Shown: positions 27,005 to 36,498 of the stretch, in pieces
How the letters are laid out: every line of letters begins with the position of its first letter
How positions within the stretch are numbered: position 1 is the stretch's first letter
Assembly: GCF_017565645.3 (NCBI RefSeq)
Contig: NZ_CP086136.1
Coordinates: forward strand, 2,649,501 to 2,713,500
Reading direction: 5' to 3'
Source of the DNA: Bradyrhizobium barranii subsp. barranii
GTDB lineage: Bacteria; Pseudomonadota; Alphaproteobacteria; Rhizobiales; Xanthobacteraceae
DNA: 64,000 bases
Notes under the pieces: generated by a model
What the model saw: the letters and a program-made list of their open reading frames with translations, nothing else
What the model was told of the DNA's origin: nothing
Database searches by the model: none
Translations under genes and position numbers: made by a program

Positions 27005-28141
27005 TTGACGATTTGCCCCCCCCCAAAAAACGCCGAGCCTTGCAGATTGAGCCATCGCCTCGCCAAGTTCGTCGCCTTGCCGTTGCTCGTCACCTGGGCG
27101 ATCGCTGCCGCCTGTTCTCATGCGAACGCGTTGGAGTGGGGGGTCGGCGGACCGCCGCAAAAGCGCAGGGATCTCGCGCCGATCTTTCAGCTCATGAGGG
27201 AGCGCGGGCTCACGCAATACAGGACCGGTCTCAATCTGACGCAAGATGCCGAGCCGGGCGAAGCCGCGATGTTCCGGCAAACCATTGCGCTTGCCAGAAA
27301 ATACTCGATCACGCTTCACCCTTTGGTCAACTTCCCTTTCCGCTACGGTGACCGCACCGACAAGGGGCGGTACCCCAAAGGAGACCGGGACGCGCTCTAC
27401 AGGCAGGGCTACGACCGCACCTACGCGTTCGTCCGGCAATTCAAGGACGATGTGTCCGACTGGGAGCTTGAGAACGAGATCAACCTGTTCGCGGTCGATT
27501 CCGACGGGAAGAAGCTGTTCGGGCGCGGCATGACCGCGGCAGACTTCGAAATGCCGCTGATGGAAGACTGGGCCCAGGTGTTGCACGGCGCGTCCGATGC
27601 CATCGACCAGATAAACCGCGAGACCGGAAGTCGTCTGCGCAAGGTGCTGAACACGACGTCGACGATGCTGGGTTTCCTCGACTTCATGGAGTCCCGGGGC
27701 GTGAAATACGACGTGATCTCCTACCACTATTACGAGGTGGCGGGGCAGAATCCGCATCGGCACTGGAATGGACGCAATCCGCCCTTCGACCTCTTCAAGA
27801 AGCTGGCGTCCTATCACCGCCCGGTGACGTTCAACGAGGTCAATTGCGCCGAGATCTACAAGCCGGCCTATGGAAATCGGCCTGGCGATCCCCTGACGGA
27901 GCAATGCCTCCGGTCACTGCGGGACACCTTCCAATATCTGAAGAACCAGAAAGACGTCGAGATCGAGAGCGTGATGGTCTACGAGCTGTTCGACGAGCCG
28001 CAGAAGAAGCCGCCGGAGAACAGGTTTGGGCTGATGTACGAGATCGACAGGCCCAAGGTTGCGCTCTTCCTTCTTTCGGAATTTGCCGGCGGCCGCCTGT
28101 CGGCTGAAGAATCGACTGAGTTGAGAACCAGGGGACTGTAG
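27005..28141 (+). CDS. Secreted glycoside hydrolase-like protein (clan A fold)
   Basis: 378 residues from a TTG at 27005, or about 364 from a TTG at 27047, which would start directly at the export signal SHRLAKFVALPLLVTWAIAA. Neither has a convincing RBS. A (beta/alpha)8 hydrolase pattern is visible: TLHPLVNFPFRYGD, DWELENEINLF with E158 as candidate acid/base, VISYHYYEV, and HRPVTFNEVNC with E278 as candidate nucleophile. This resembles GH39/GH5-type enzymes such as polysaccharide depolymerases found in biofilm loci. A run of nine C and six A (27015-27030) lies within the first codons and could hide a frameshift. Confidence 0.7.
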   Translation: MTICPPPKNAEPCRLSHRLAKFVALPLLVTWAIAAACSHANALEWGVGGPPQKRRDLAPIFQLMRERGLTQYRTGLNLTQDAEPGEAAMFRQTIALARKYSITLHPLVNFPFRYGDRTDKGRYPKGDRDALYRQGYDRTYAFVRQFKDDVSDWELENEINLFAVDSDGKKLFGRGMTAADFEMPLMEDWAQVLHGASDAIDQINRETGSRLRKVLNTTSTMLGFLDFMESRGVKYDVISYHYYEVAGQNPHRHWNGRNPPFDLFKKLASYHRPVTFNEVNCAEIYKPAYGNRPGDPLTEQCLRSLRDTFQYLKNQKDVEIESVMVYELFDEPQKKPPENRFGLMYEIDRPKVALFLLSEFAGGRLSAEESTELRTRGL

Positions 28142-28174
28142 CTTTCGGTCTCCGTGCGAAGAAAAGAACCTGCA

Positions 28175-29335
28175 ATGCCTTTACCTGGATCTGAGCGCGT
28201 CAACACCGAGAAGTCGGGCAGCATCTTGGGATTCAACGGGCTGCGCGGTCTCTCGGTCGTCCTGGTCTATCTCAATCACAAGTGCGGACTGCAGTTCTAC
28301 TCGGGCAGCGTCGGCGTCTGGATATTCTTCATCCTGAGCGGCTTCCTGATCATCGGCGAGCTCAACAGGCAGCGAGGCAAGGTCGGGACGGCCGCATCCC
28401 GGCCCGCGGCGGAAATCGTCACCTTCTGGGTCAAGCGGGCGACGCGCATCTTTCCCGCATATTATGCGCTTCTCGCCATCCTGTTCCTGACCCGGTCCTA
28501 TTTTCAGCACGCGGGGCCCGATCTCGGCTTCCGCTATCACGTCGTGTACCTGTCCAACTACTGGATCGGCAGCGTCATCGGCGGGACCGCTGGTCCCTTC
28601 GGCGTGCTCTGGACGCTCTCGGTCGAGCAGCAGTTCTACGTGATCGCGCCCTTCCTGTTCATCCTGCTTCCTCTGGAGCGCCATTTCGTCACCTGCATGA
28701 GCGTCGTCGTTCTCGGTGTGATCAGCCATTTCCTGATGTATTCGTCGGGCTTCAATCACACGGCCATCCATACCCTGTCGCCGTGGAATTTCAGCCTCAT
28801 CGCGTTCGGCGGCGCGCTGACGATCTTGCATCTCCAGAGACGGGAATGGGCTCCGAACGGCAACGGCACGTTCGTCTGCCTTCTCATCGTCGGGTTCATG
28901 CTGTGCTCGAACGGCGTGATTTACGACGCCCCTTCGTATCTTTCCCCCGCGATCGACATTGCGATCGGGCTGTGCCTGGTCGCGCTGATCTGGTGGGTTC
29001 GCGCCAACCAGGACAGTATCTTTGTTCAAGCGCTGGAGTGGAAGCCGCTCGAGCATCTCGGGAAGATCAGCTACGGCTTCTATCTCGTTCACAACTTCAT
29101 CCCGAACCCGCTCGGCAAGGCGCTCACGCTCTATGGCGGGATGTCGGTGCCCGACAGCGTGAAGATTACCGCGGGCGCAGCCATCGGCTTCGTCATCTCG
29201 TACGCTGTCGCGCATGTGTCCTGGAAGTACTTCGAATCGCCGATCCTGCGCAGCCGTCGCGGCCTGACCAAATTCTTCCTGCAATACCTGCCCGAAAATC
29301 CCTCGCAGGGCGTGCCGCGAACCGAGCTGAAATAG
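28175..29335 (+). CDS. Acyltransferase 3 membrane protein (OafA/YrhL type)
   Basis: 386-residue integral membrane acyltransferase with about ten helices, probably adding acetyl or another acyl group to the polysaccharide or a precursor. Family marks: FNGLRGLSVVLVYLNHKCG (R-G-L), SVGVWIFFILSGFLIIGEL, KRATRIFPAYYALLA and LWTLSVEQQFYVIAPFLF. The usual catalytic His is in NHK. ATG 28175 is chosen over an in-frame GTG at 28154. It follows the hydrolase gene by 33 bases. Confidence 0.88.
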   Translation: MPLPGSERVNTEKSGSILGFNGLRGLSVVLVYLNHKCGLQFYSGSVGVWIFFILSGFLIIGELNRQRGKVGTAASRPAAEIVTFWVKRATRIFPAYYALLAILFLTRSYFQHAGPDLGFRYHVVYLSNYWIGSVIGGTAGPFGVLWTLSVEQQFYVIAPFLFILLPLERHFVTCMSVVVLGVISHFLMYSSGFNHTAIHTLSPWNFSLIAFGGALTILHLQRREWAPNGNGTFVCLLIVGFMLCSNGVIYDAPSYLSPAIDIAIGLCLVALIWWVRANQDSIFVQALEWKPLEHLGKISYGFYLVHNFIPNPLGKALTLYGGMSVPDSVKITAGAAIGFVISYAVAHVSWKYFESPILRSRRGLTKFFLQYLPENPSQGVPRTELK

Positions 29336-29336
29336 C

Positions 29337-30137
29337 CTAGCGGCTCATCCGAAAGCCATCGCCATCGACTGGATAACAGCGATGGCGAATTCGCAGACCC
29401 TTCTCCGCGACGAAATGCGAGAACAATTCCCGATCGGCTTCGGGCGCGGTGCAGGTACGTTCGAGCAGAGCGACGCGCGCCTCGGCGCCGGCCGCCTGAT
29501 AGAACGTAGCTGCGCTTGGGAACAGGCGGGCCTGGAAGATATCGGCGAAGTCCTGGGTGGCGTAATCCCTGAGCTCGGGCGAGGCCGCATTGAAGGCGCG
29601 AAGCGCCAGTGGCGCGCGGATGAGTTGGAGCCAGGCCTCGTGTGGCGCGAAGCGATAGGAAAGACTCAGCAGTTCCGCTGTTCGCGGCCCAAAGCCGGCC
29701 TGGCGAATTTCGGCCCAGTAGCTGCCGAACCAGCCCAGTGCTTCAGTCGGCGCGCATGCCAGCAAGGCACGGCTCGTCGACGCGACGGCGTCTGCATCGA
29801 GATCGATCTGCTTCAGGTCGCCTGCGCGTGTCGATTCGTCGGCGATTGCGAGCTGGAGCAGCAGGAGCTCGCGCAGCGTCTTGGCGCTGCATAGGCGACG
29901 GGCGGATGGCAAATTGTCCGATACGATCCGTCTCAGGCGATCGACTTCATACCGCTCGCCGCGCGCGACGCGTCCTGCAATCTGCGGAACCGCGGGATTG
30001 GTCACATCCGGGGCGATAGCCGCGATCCACGCTAGCGCGGCTGCGGCAAGCGCGATGGTCGAGCCGCGCAGAAGCCAGCGATAGGCGATCCCCGTTGCCT
30101 GTGCCGCCGGCTCGGTGGCGCTAGGCTCCCTCGACAT
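29337..30137 (-). CDS. Membrane-anchored protein of unknown function, after exoP
   Basis: 266 residues. One N-terminal membrane helix (STIALAAAALAWIAAIAPDV) and then a helical, mostly extracytoplasmic region with several cysteines (RRLCSAKTLRELLLLQLAIA, LLACAPTEALGWFGSYWAEI). ATG 30137 overlaps the end of the co-polymerase gene by 17 bases, so the two are translated together. The helical repeats look TPR-like but I cannot assign a family. It is convergent with the acyltransferase gene, one base apart. Confidence 0.65.
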   Translation of the reverse strand: MSREPSATEPAAQATGIAYRWLLRGSTIALAAAALAWIAAIAPDVTNPAVPQIAGRVARGERYEVDRLRRIVSDNLPSARRLCSAKTLRELLLLQLAIADESTRAGDLKQIDLDADAVASTSRALLACAPTEALGWFGSYWAEIRQAGFGPRTAELLSLSYRFAPHEAWLQLIRAPLALRAFNAASPELRDYATQDFADIFQARLFPSAATFYQAAGAEARVALLERTCTAPEADRELFSHFVAEKGLRIRHRCYPVDGDGFRMSR

Positions 30138-32331
30138 AGTAGCTGTTGTAGTGCGAGCCCTTATACGCCTCGATCCTCTTGAGCATCTTCGGATTGGCGC
30201 GATTGAGCACGGCGCCCAGAAGCTTCTTCTGAATGCCTTCGGAGCTCGCCATCGACTCCTGGAGCGCGTTGCGGGTCGTACGGCCCCACTCGATGACGTA
30301 AACCATCGCATCGACGAGATGGCTGACAGCCTTGGCGTCGGTGACCGGCATCACCGGCGCCAGATCGATGACGATGTATTCGTATTCCTCTCGCACCACT
30401 GCAAGCAGGTCAGCCATCGCCTTGGAGGCGATGACATCTGCCGAGTTCACCATGCGCGATGCGACGACGGAGGGCAGGAAGTCGAGCCCGCTCTCCTTGC
30501 TGCGCTGGATATGATAGCCGAACGAGCGCGGATCCTTGAGGGCTTCGACCAGGCCGGTCTTGGAATGGGGGGCCAGCGCCCTGGTCAGCGAGCGGGTATG
30601 GAGGTCGCCGTCGATCAGTAGCGTGCGATGTCCGGTCAACGCGGTCAGATGACCGAAATTGGCGGCAACCGTCGTTTTTCCCTCTTTCGGCAAGGACGAC
30701 AGGATTCCAATGATCTTGACCTCGCGCGACAGGCGCGCGACGTCGATTGACACCTTGATGTTCCGCAGCGTCTCCGCGAACCGCGAGAACGGGTGCTCGA
30801 CGACGTAGCTGGATATGTTTCCTTCCGGATGATCTGCCGAAGCCCTCGCCGCGCGGATGTCGGGAAGAACGCCGAGGCATTTCACCCCGAGCTGATCCTC
30901 GACGTCGCTCGGAGATCGCAGCACGTCGCTCATCAGTTCCTTCGTGAAGGCCGCCCCGAAGCCGAAACAGAGACCGCCGAGCAGGCCGCCGACCAGCGCC
31001 AGCAGCGTCTTGGGCGAGCTCTTCTTGTCGGGTTTGACCGCCGTGCCGATGATGCGCGCTTCGCTGATCGGGAAGCTCTGGTTCTGCGTCGCGTTCTGCA
31101 GCTTCTCGAGGAAGTTGTTGTAGAGGTTACGATAAGTATCCGCCGCGCTTTCGAGGTCGCGCAGCTTGACCTGCGCCTGACTCGTGCTGCCGGCCTGGGA
31201 TACGAGATTCTTGAGATTCTCCTCAAGCGCCGTCTCGCGGCTCTTGGCGATCTCGTACTCGCTGCGATATGCGTCCGCGATACGACGGACCTCGTCCGCG
31301 ATCGCCTTGCGCAGCTCTTCCATGCGGTTGGCGAGGTTGACGGCCGCCTGGTGGGTCTTGCCGTAACGGCTCGACCAGTCGGCATATTGCGCCGCCAGGT
31401 CGAGATATTGGGCGCGCAGGCGCGTGATCACCGTGTTGTTGAGTGCGTCCGTCACGGTCGGCTGGACGAGATCCTTGTCGAGCAGCGCCTCGATCCGATC
31501 AAGGCGGGCCTTGGCCTCGGCGGTCGCGGCATGAGCGGCAATAAGCTGAGAGTTGACGTCCGCAAGCTGTTGCTCGCTCATCAGACCCCGGCTGGTGCCC
31601 ACGATGTTGTTTTGCGCCTTGAACGTCTGCACGGCGCGGTCGCTCGCCGTCGCCTGTTCACGCAGCTCGGCGCTGCGTTGCTGGAGCCACTCGCCGGCGC
31701 GCTTGGTCGACTGGTATTTCGCCTCCAGTGCGCCGACGATGTATGCGTCCGCAATCGCGTTGGCGATCTGCGCAGCCTTGTTCGGATCGATCGAGCGGTA
31801 GTTCATCGAGAGGACATAGGTCGTCAGCACGCGCTCGACCTTCAGGTTCTTCTGGAGAAGCTCGACCGCGCCGCGCTCGACCCGCTCCTTGCTCGGAGGA
31901 CCGTCCGACCCGAACATCGAGATGACCTTGCCGATGACCAGCGGAATCAACCCGGGATCCGAGCCGTTGAACTCCGGATCCTCGGTGAGCTTCAGCTTAC
32001 GGACGATCGACAGGAGCAGGTCGTCAGACTGGAGAATCTCGACCTGGCTGTCGACGAAGCCCGGGTCGATCAGCGCGTTGGCGGTTCCGCTGTCCTTGTC
32101 CAGTACCTGGGTTTGGCGCGTGTCCATCAGGATGCGCGCATTTGCCGTGTACATCGGCGTTGCCACGATCAGGTAGACGAGAACGATCGCGAGCGTACCG
32201 GCCACGATGGCGACGATCAGCGGCCATTGGCGGCGTACGATGTCCAGAGCGCGCTCGGCGCTGAGCGTCGTGCCACCGACCTCGATGGCATATCTCGGGC
32301 GTTGCGGAAACTGATCTCGTGGCTGAAACAT
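30121..32331 (-). CDS. exoP: Polysaccharide co-polymerase with BY-kinase domain (ExoP/Wzc-like)
   Basis: 736-residue inner-membrane protein that controls chain length and export with the outer-membrane Wza partner. N-terminal Wzz domain with a first membrane helix (WPLIVAIVAGTLAIVLVYLI), a long periplasmic coiled-coil part (YRSEYEIAKSRETALEENLK), the proline motif AVKPDKKSSPKTLLALVGGL at the second membrane helix, then a tyrosine-kinase domain with Walker A LSSLPKEGKTTVAANFG near residue 550 and a second motif TLLIDGDLHT. The C-terminus has the Tyr cluster SHYNSYYVEGA. ATG 32331 is the first ATG before the transmembrane region; upstream codons are non-homologous. Confidence 0.92.
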   Translation of the reverse strand: MFQPRDQFPQRPRYAIEVGGTTLSAERALDIVRRQWPLIVAIVAGTLAIVLVYLIVATPMYTANARILMDTRQTQVLDKDSGTANALIDPGFVDSQVEILQSDDLLLSIVRKLKLTEDPEFNGSDPGLIPLVIGKVISMFGSDGPPSKERVERGAVELLQKNLKVERVLTTYVLSMNYRSIDPNKAAQIANAIADAYIVGALEAKYQSTKRAGEWLQQRSAELREQATASDRAVQTFKAQNNIVGTSRGLMSEQQLADVNSQLIAAHAATAEAKARLDRIEALLDKDLVQPTVTDALNNTVITRLRAQYLDLAAQYADWSSRYGKTHQAAVNLANRMEELRKAIADEVRRIADAYRSEYEIAKSRETALEENLKNLVSQAGSTSQAQVKLRDLESAADTYRNLYNNFLEKLQNATQNQSFPISEARIIGTAVKPDKKSSPKTLLALVGGLLGGLCFGFGAAFTKELMSDVLRSPSDVEDQLGVKCLGVLPDIRAARASADHPEGNISSYVVEHPFSRFAETLRNIKVSIDVARLSREVKIIGILSSLPKEGKTTVAANFGHLTALTGHRTLLIDGDLHTRSLTRALAPHSKTGLVEALKDPRSFGYHIQRSKESGLDFLPSVVASRMVNSADVIASKAMADLLAVVREEYEYIVIDLAPVMPVTDAKAVSHLVDAMVYVIEWGRTTRNALQESMASSEGIQKKLLGAVLNRANPKMLKRIEAYKGSHYNSYYVEGA

Positions 32332-32351
32332 CTCTGGGAATCTTGAGGTTG

Positions 32352-32942
32352 TCACTCGGGAAGGGGAACGGGTTTGAACGGGTCGGCGAGTTCGGTCTTC
32401 CACTCACCCGACATCAGACCGGCGCTCGCACCCGGACCCGCCGGTGCATTGCTGGCCGTGGCCGGGCTTCCCGGAACGGGGGCAGCCGCCGCGTCCTGAT
32501 CCGTGAGATATCCTTTGAGGACGGACCCGTCGTGCAGCTTGGCAACGAATTCGCTGATCCGGCGCGCGACGTCGGGCTTGGTCGCGATGCAGCGCTCTTC
32601 GGCACGGTGAAGCCCGGCGCCGATTGCGACACGGTCGGCCTGGCTCGCCTGGCGCAGCATGTCCCGAACCGGATCGAGCGCGGCTATGTCGGTCACCAGC
32701 AATCCGGTGAGCCGGCCCGAAAGCTTGTCCCTGTCGTTCTTCGACTGTCGCAACAAAACCGAGGGGTCCGAGACGAATGCGCTGACCGCGGACGACGGCG
32801 CTCGTTCGGCGCGATCGACGCATTGAGCCTGTGCCGGCGCCGACAGCGTCGCAGACACGGCAACGGCGATCATTGCTGCGATCCGTAAAACCGGCAGGGA
32901 GCGACGCAACAAGCTATCGAGTTTGATTAGGATCGCGCTCAT
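32352..32942 (-). CDS. Exported protein of unknown function, paralogue of 34061
   Basis: 196 residues with an N-terminal signal (LPVLRIAAMIAVAVSATLSA, cleaved at APAQA). Two cysteines. The middle (LLRQSKNDRDKLSGRLTGLL then QASQADRVAIGAGLHRAEER) aligns with the protein at 34061-34711. The C-terminal tail is rich in Ala, Pro and Gly. It is 20 bases upstream of the co-polymerase gene in the same operon, so a part in export or surface assembly is inferred. ATG 32942 is chosen; a TTG at 32954 is possible. Confidence 0.65.
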   Translation of the reverse strand: MSAILIKLDSLLRRSLPVLRIAAMIAVAVSATLSAPAQAQCVDRAERAPSSAVSAFVSDPSVLLRQSKNDRDKLSGRLTGLLVTDIAALDPVRDMLRQASQADRVAIGAGLHRAEERCIATKPDVARRISEFVAKLHDGSVLKGYLTDQDAAAAPVPGSPATASNAPAGPGASAGLMSGEWKTELADPFKPVPLPE

Positions 32943-33274
32943 ATCTCGTTGCAAACTAGCGATGACGTATGGATTTAGGCCCTAGGTCCTTGATGACCCA
33001 AAACTATGTCAAATTCTTGTGCGGCGCAAAATATAAACCAGTACGGACCAAATTGCCATCCTTGCCCGCTCTGCATCCCCGTTTCGCATGAACGAAATTC
33101 TTGCTGCGATCAGGCGCGGATTCGGCGAATGGTTGCGCGCGCTCGTATGCGATAAGCACGAATTTTAGGCAAGCACCATGCCAAGGCAAAGGCGCGAGGG
33201 ACGGTCTGGCAGACCATCGCCTCGCGCCTGTCGCAACCTGCGATTGAGGGCGGTAGAGCGAAACTTCGCGCGGT
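32943..33274. other. Gap downstream of the peptidase gene
   Basis: About 330 bases with no supported gene. It holds the hairpin at 33190-33229 and an AT-rich stretch (AAACTATGTCAAATTCTTGTG near 33001) that could carry the promoter of the co-polymerase operon. Confidence 0.5.
33190..33229 (-). terminator. Long hairpin after the BTLCP gene
   Basis: A perfect 10-bp outer stem (AGGCGCGAGG / CCTCGCGCCT) around an inner GGTCT-GGC-AGACC stem. On the minus strand it lies 45 bases after the stop of the peptidase gene and is followed by TTTGCC. A strong terminator candidate. Confidence 0.6.
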
Positions 33275-33916
33275 CTATTCGGAGGTCCGCAACATCGCGA
33301 GACGCGTGGCGCGCAGGCGCTCGCCATGCTCGCCGATCGCGACCCAGAAGCGCGGATTTCCGCCGGACTGCATCGAGATCCACTCGTAATCCGCGGCGTT
33401 CCAGGGGCGCACCGAAGCGGAAAGATTGTCCAGGACGAAGTCGCCGTCGGCAAGTCGCGCCACCAGCACGAGATGGCCCTGGCCGCCATTTGTCAGGACC
33501 ACTGCGAGGCGCAGTGCCGACTTGGGCCAGCCCATCTCGATCAGTTGATGACGCTTGGTGACCGCGTAGTCGTTGCAATCGCCGGCGGACGGCGAAAGGC
33601 TCCAGCGCGCCACCATCGGATTGGTCGATTTCTGCATCGGTGTGATCGACGCGTTGACCGAGCTGTTTACCTCGCGCAGCATGCTCATCGCCCGGTCGCC
33701 CGAAGGCAGTGTCCGGTCGGCGGCGTCGCTCGCGCATTCGCCGTCGTTGTTCATGCAGAACTTGACGAATTGCAGCGGCGCGAGCGCATTGTCGTACTCG
33801 CGGATGAACGCGCTCTTCGCCTGATTGAGCGAACTGTCGTTCAACATCTCGGCCTTGGCGGCGGTGCCGGTCGACGCGATCCCGATCGCGACCAGCGATT
33901 TGATAATCCAGCTCAT
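33275..33916 (-). CDS. BTLCP (LapG-type) transglutaminase-like cysteine peptidase
   Basis: 213-residue exported protease. MSWIIKSLVAIGIASTGTAA plus KA is a signal peptide. The catalytic triad of the family is intact: C114 in GDCNDYAVTKRH, H148 in GQGHLVLVAR, D163 in VLDNLSAS. LapG, the best-known member, cleaves a large adhesin in the periplasm under c-di-GMP control. A large RTX-type repeat protein lies 9 kb away, but no LapD-like partner is seen in the window. The gene is in its own segment between two hairpins. Confidence 0.88.
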   Translation of the reverse strand: MSWIIKSLVAIGIASTGTAAKAEMLNDSSLNQAKSAFIREYDNALAPLQFVKFCMNNDGECASDAADRTLPSGDRAMSMLREVNSSVNASITPMQKSTNPMVARWSLSPSAGDCNDYAVTKRHQLIEMGWPKSALRLAVVLTNGGQGHLVLVARLADGDFVLDNLSASVRPWNAADYEWISMQSGGNPRFWVAIGEHGERLRATRLAMLRTSE

Positions 33917-34011
33917 GACATCCCCGTCTCGCGTTTTCTTTTTTGACGCTACGGGTATCTCACAAACGATTTGAGCTTTGGTTCCGCGGAAATTTACAAT
34001 TGTAGCTAAAT

Positions 34012-34033
34012 AGGCCGGTCACGGGACCGGCCT
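34012..34033 (-). terminator. Hairpin after the gene at 34061
   Basis: 9-bp perfect stem AGGCCGGTC / GACCGGCCT with a 4-base loop. On the minus strand it follows the stop at 34061 by about 27 bases and is followed by TATTTAG. Confidence 0.6.
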
Positions 34034-34060
34034 GGGAGGGGTGGTTAACGGTTCCAGCCG

Positions 34061-34711
34061 TCAGCGCGACGGGCTTACCGAGGTCAGAACGGCGGTCGAC
34101 GTCGCCGCAAACAGCGTCTGCGTCTGTGACGCCGCACCCGGCCCGCTCTGGTTCACGACCGTGGGTGCGGTCGAGCTTGCTCCGCCACCGCGTGCCTCCG
34201 CCGCGGTCGAACCAGGTCCGCCGCCGGCTGTGGTCTCGCCCGTCGGATCGGCGCCGTTGGTCGCTTCGGTCGGGATATCGCCGGTGATGCTGGTGAACGA
34301 TTGGATCAGGTCGGGATTCTCGGTCTTGAGAACCGCCTCCTGGATCAGCTGGGCAACGCCGGGCTGCGACAGAACGCAAACCGATGCGGCGGTGCCGAGA
34401 CCAGCGCCAATGGCGCGGCTTTGATCGGTGCTGCTGGCCTTCGCCAGCGAGACAATGCCATCGACTGTCTCGGGACGCGCGGTCAGAAGGTCGCGCACAG
34501 CCGAGGCGAGGCCGCCTTGTCCGTCCTTGAACTGGTCGAGCAGCCCGCCGGGATTGGCCAGAAAGTCGGTGGCGCGCTCGGCTGAAACAACGCCGGTGTT
34601 GGCAACGCAGCCCGAGCTGACGCCCGTTGCGCCGAATGCTGCCGGCATTCCGGCGAAAATTGCCAGCGCTCCGACGATCACGGTGAAGCGCCTACCAGAA
34701 TTCCAGCTCAT
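34061..34711 (-). CDS. Exported protein of unknown function, paralogue of 32352
   Basis: 216 residues with signal peptide MSWNSGRRFTVIVGALAIFA then GMPAAFG. Two cysteines and a middle region (LLDQFKDGQGGLASAVRDLL and SSTDQSRAIGAGLGTAASVC) similar to the protein at 32352. The tail is Gly/Ala/Thr/Ser-rich (TGETTAGGGPGSTAAEARGG), typical of a flexible exported tail. ATG 34711 is 40 bases after the polymerase gene, in one operon, and a hairpin at 34012-34033 ends it. Confidence 0.65.
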   Translation of the reverse strand: MSWNSGRRFTVIVGALAIFAGMPAAFGATGVSSGCVANTGVVSAERATDFLANPGGLLDQFKDGQGGLASAVRDLLTARPETVDGIVSLAKASSTDQSRAIGAGLGTAASVCVLSQPGVAQLIQEAVLKTENPDLIQSFTSITGDIPTEATNGADPTGETTAGGGPGSTAAEARGGGASSTAPTVVNQSGPGAASQTQTLFAATSTAVLTSVSPSR

Positions 34712-34750
34712 TGCCCTGCCCACTTCAATCAATTTGGCTTTAAACTTCAA

Positions 34751-36136
34751 TTAATTTGACTTTAGCTCGACTTGCACGGATTTGCCACGTTCTTTTCGCA
34801 TCTGTGATGGTAGCGATTGCGCGAGGCCGCACCCGACGATGGCTGCGAAAAACACGCCGTAACCGGGTATCTGCAACGAGAAATCGATGCAGCTATGTGC
34901 AACTCCCAATACAGCGACGCTGGCGCCGATCACGGGTATGTAGCGGTCGCGCTTTCGGCGCAAGCTTCCGGTAAACAGATGGTAAAGATACCAGAGGCAG
35001 GCCAGCGCGATGACGGCGAAGGCGGGGATGCCTAATTCGACGGCAATTTCCAGCGGCGTGCTGTGAGCGCGGTCCCAGATGCCGAGACTGCCGAGCGTTG
35101 CAGGTCTGATGGCGGGAAAAACAGCTTCGAAATTGCCCAGCCCGACACCGAGCAGCCGATGATCAGCGATGATCCCCAATGATGCCTGGTACGCAGCAAG
35201 CCGCTGCGGATCGATCAGCCCGTGTTCGACGATTCGCCCCGCCACGAGGCCGCCTACGAGCTGCAAGAGCACGAGCCCTGCTGCCGCTGAGCCGCCGAGG
35301 ACCAGCCACTTCCGCGATCTGCCGAGCTCGAGCGGCACGAGATAAAGGATGATGGCCAGCACGAACGTGCCAACCGACAGCAGCAGACCCGCCCGCGATC
35401 CGGTCATGGCAAGCGCGATCGTGCAGATCGCGAATCCCGCACCGAGCGCCACCGGCGCGGAGAGGATTTGCTCGAGCTGCGATCGCCAATCCGGTTGTTC
35501 CGGCGGCCCGCCTTCCTGGCGGTGCATGGTGCGCAGAAGCGGCACCAGAAACAGCAGGGCGCAGCTGCCCCAGAACGTCGCCGCCGTGTTTCGATTGACG
35601 AAGGTGCCCGTGGCAAAGCCCAGATAGGCTTCCTTCTGCCTGAACAGCACCATGTCCGGTGCGATCAGCTCCGCCAGAATTCCGTACAATGCATACAGGC
35701 AACCCGCCCATGCCAGTATGCGTAGCAGCGAACGTGCGGCTCCCGCATCGCTTGCAAGAATCACGGCGCGCGTGAAGGCGAGCGACAGCAGCAAGACCGA
35801 TCCGAACGCTAGCCACGTTCCGCGCGCGGTGACCGAGAGACGGTCAGGCAGTACGAGGCCGAAAAAACGCCGCGGCAGTTCCCAGACCGCTGCTGATTCA
35901 CTGGACGGATCGCTCCACGTTTGCAACGCCACGATGACAACCACCGCTGCGATCGCCACTGCCAATGGAATGAGCAACATGGCATTGCGACGGCTCACGG
36001 CCGAAAGATCGGCGGTCAGCAGGCTGCAGACCAGCAGAAAATTCCAGAAGCAAATCCACGCGAGGTCGAGGGATCCGAGCGGAAGTGGCGCCAGCACAAA
36101 CACGGCTGTGGCGAAAAATCGCGATATCGCGCCCAA
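34751..36136 (-). CDS. O-antigen ligase/Wzy-like membrane polymerase
   Basis: 461-residue membrane protein with roughly ten to twelve helices. The long periplasmic loop and the motif HRLLGVGLGNFEAVFPAIRP, followed by WDRAHSTPLEIAVELGIPAF, are the Wzy_C/O-antigen ligase signature. It probably polymerises or ligates the lipid-linked repeat units. The C-terminus is short and basic. It is divergent from the acyltransferase gene at 36499 across a 362-base gap, and heads the minus-strand operon running to 34061. Confidence 0.85.
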   Translation of the reverse strand: MGAISRFFATAVFVLAPLPLGSLDLAWICFWNFLLVCSLLTADLSAVSRRNAMLLIPLAVAIAAVVVIVALQTWSDPSSESAAVWELPRRFFGLVLPDRLSVTARGTWLAFGSVLLLSLAFTRAVILASDAGAARSLLRILAWAGCLYALYGILAELIAPDMVLFRQKEAYLGFATGTFVNRNTAATFWGSCALLFLVPLLRTMHRQEGGPPEQPDWRSQLEQILSAPVALGAGFAICTIALAMTGSRAGLLLSVGTFVLAIILYLVPLELGRSRKWLVLGGSAAAGLVLLQLVGGLVAGRIVEHGLIDPQRLAAYQASLGIIADHRLLGVGLGNFEAVFPAIRPATLGSLGIWDRAHSTPLEIAVELGIPAFAVIALACLWYLYHLFTGSLRRKRDRYIPVIGASVAVLGVAHSCIDFSLQIPGYGVFFAAIVGCGLAQSLPSQMRKERGKSVQVELKSN

Positions 36137-36498
36137 AGGCCCCTCTGTGGTTCAGCTCAGCCACGATGGAGCTATCAGAACTTCGCGCGAGATCAAGTTA
36201 ATGCGAGGCTGGGTCGTTGATGGCCATTCGCAACATTGCAAACAAGGCCGCAGCTCGCGCGTGCAGCCCTGATCTGTTCCAAACGCAATGCCCGTTGCCT
36301 CACGAAAGCTGAATTGAAGTTTATGAGCATGTCGTCGGAGCAAAGATGCCGGCCGGCGTCTTGCTGCCGCATCTGTCGTGCACTGTCCTGGTCGAGATCG
36401 GCGCTTCGCGGCTCTTTTCAGTTGAATAAACCACCCGGTGGAGGCATTATATTGCACCGCAGCATTTCGCTTTGGTCGAATCGTAGAGCCTCTATCAA
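36137..36498. promoter_or_regulatory. Divergent gap between polymerase and acyltransferase genes
   Basis: 362 bases with no supported gene. Since both neighbours read away from it, it must hold both promoters. A TTGAAT (36424-36429) and TATATT (36450-36455) pair points to the plus-strand gene, but the 20-base spacing is longer than ideal. Confidence 0.4.
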
